Source of the DNA: CAWIJJ01 sp963836405
GTDB lineage: Bacteria > Acidobacteriota > Terriglobia > Bryobacterales > Bryobacteraceae
Length of the DNA stretch: 64,000 bases
Direction of reading: 5' to 3'
NCBI GenBank assembly: GCA_963836405.1
Contig: CAWIJL010000018.1
Span: forward strand, 1-64,000
This document shows positions 63,999 to 64,000 of this stretch, piece after piece (the first letter of the stretch is position 1; every line of letters begins with the position of its first letter). The translations under genes and the position numbers were made by a program. Below the pieces are notes generated by a model. It did not search any database. It was not told the DNA's origin and saw only the letters and a program-made list of their open reading frames with translations.

Positions 63999-64000
63999 CT

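Overview
The window is a high-GC bacterial chromosome segment, most likely from an Acidobacteriota member of the Bryobacterales/Solibacteraceae type. This is inferred, not proven. The pointers are two large Oar-like TonB-dependent receptors with an N-terminal carboxypeptidase-regulatory-like domain, an S46 peptidase, a 'RxxASRxNGxRSxGPVTPEGK...NALKHG' protein of a kind common in Solibacter-like genomes, an ECF sigma/anti-sigma/toastrack cassette, and long runs of same-strand genes joined by ATGA overlaps. No rRNA, tRNA or CRISPR array was seen.

Layout. 1-1412 is decayed mobile DNA: a membrane-protein fragment fused to the catalytic half of a XerC/D-like recombinase, then a frameshifted DUF7673-like gene. 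1413-2150 has no gene. 2151-7417 holds a lineage-typical repeat-bearing protein, KDPG aldolase, an orphan family known beside type VI secretion loci, an S46 dipeptidyl-peptidase and an alpha/beta hydrolase. 7408-16766 (minus) is a nitrogen-linked run: DUF4287/DUF5655 protein, glutamine synthetase, MOSC protein, GlnE, a TPR lipoprotein-like/secreted protein, an ABC ATPase, and an unusual ABC-2 permease fused to an amidohydrolase. 16869-19777 carries a secreted protein, a small exported protein and an NmrA-like protein. 19932-30455 (minus) runs UvrA, a conserved unknown, a CPBP protease, MtnA, a TlpA-like thioredoxin, BlaI, an M56 peptidase and a TonB receptor. 30527-32586 has a zinc-ribbon protein, an SDR and an RluA pseudouridine synthase.

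32583-43700 (minus) is the most interesting region. It is a compact ten-gene unit that joins hemicellulose uronic-acid catabolism (a glucarate-dehydratase-like enolase-superfamily enzyme and a GH67 alpha-glucuronidase) to a complete corrinoid methyl-transfer module. The module has a UroD-family methyltransferase, a corrinoid protein, a small PF13769 'virulence factor' protein, a RACE-type reductive activator, a methionine-synthase-activation-domain protein (frameshifted here) and a homocysteine S-methyltransferase. A small unknown protein and a ROK repressor close the unit. The inference is that the cell removes the 4-O-methyl group of 4-O-methylglucuronate released from glucuronoxylan and passes it through cobalamin to homocysteine.

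44032-47509 (minus) is a histidine kinase, an archaemetzincin and an NtrC-type regulator in overlapping order; the kinase has a CX4CH heme-type motif in its sensor domain. 47578-54502 has a SAM methyltransferase, a second TonB receptor with a well-formed promoter, and a ClC transporter carrying CBS and TPR domains. 54539-60453 (minus) is an ECF sigma, zinc-finger anti-sigma, B-box/TM protein, LiaI-like protein, toastrack protein, MFS permease and NmrA-like protein. 60527-63845 (plus) has a flippase-like membrane protein, NrdR and the primary sigma factor. A truncated minus-strand gene enters at the right edge.
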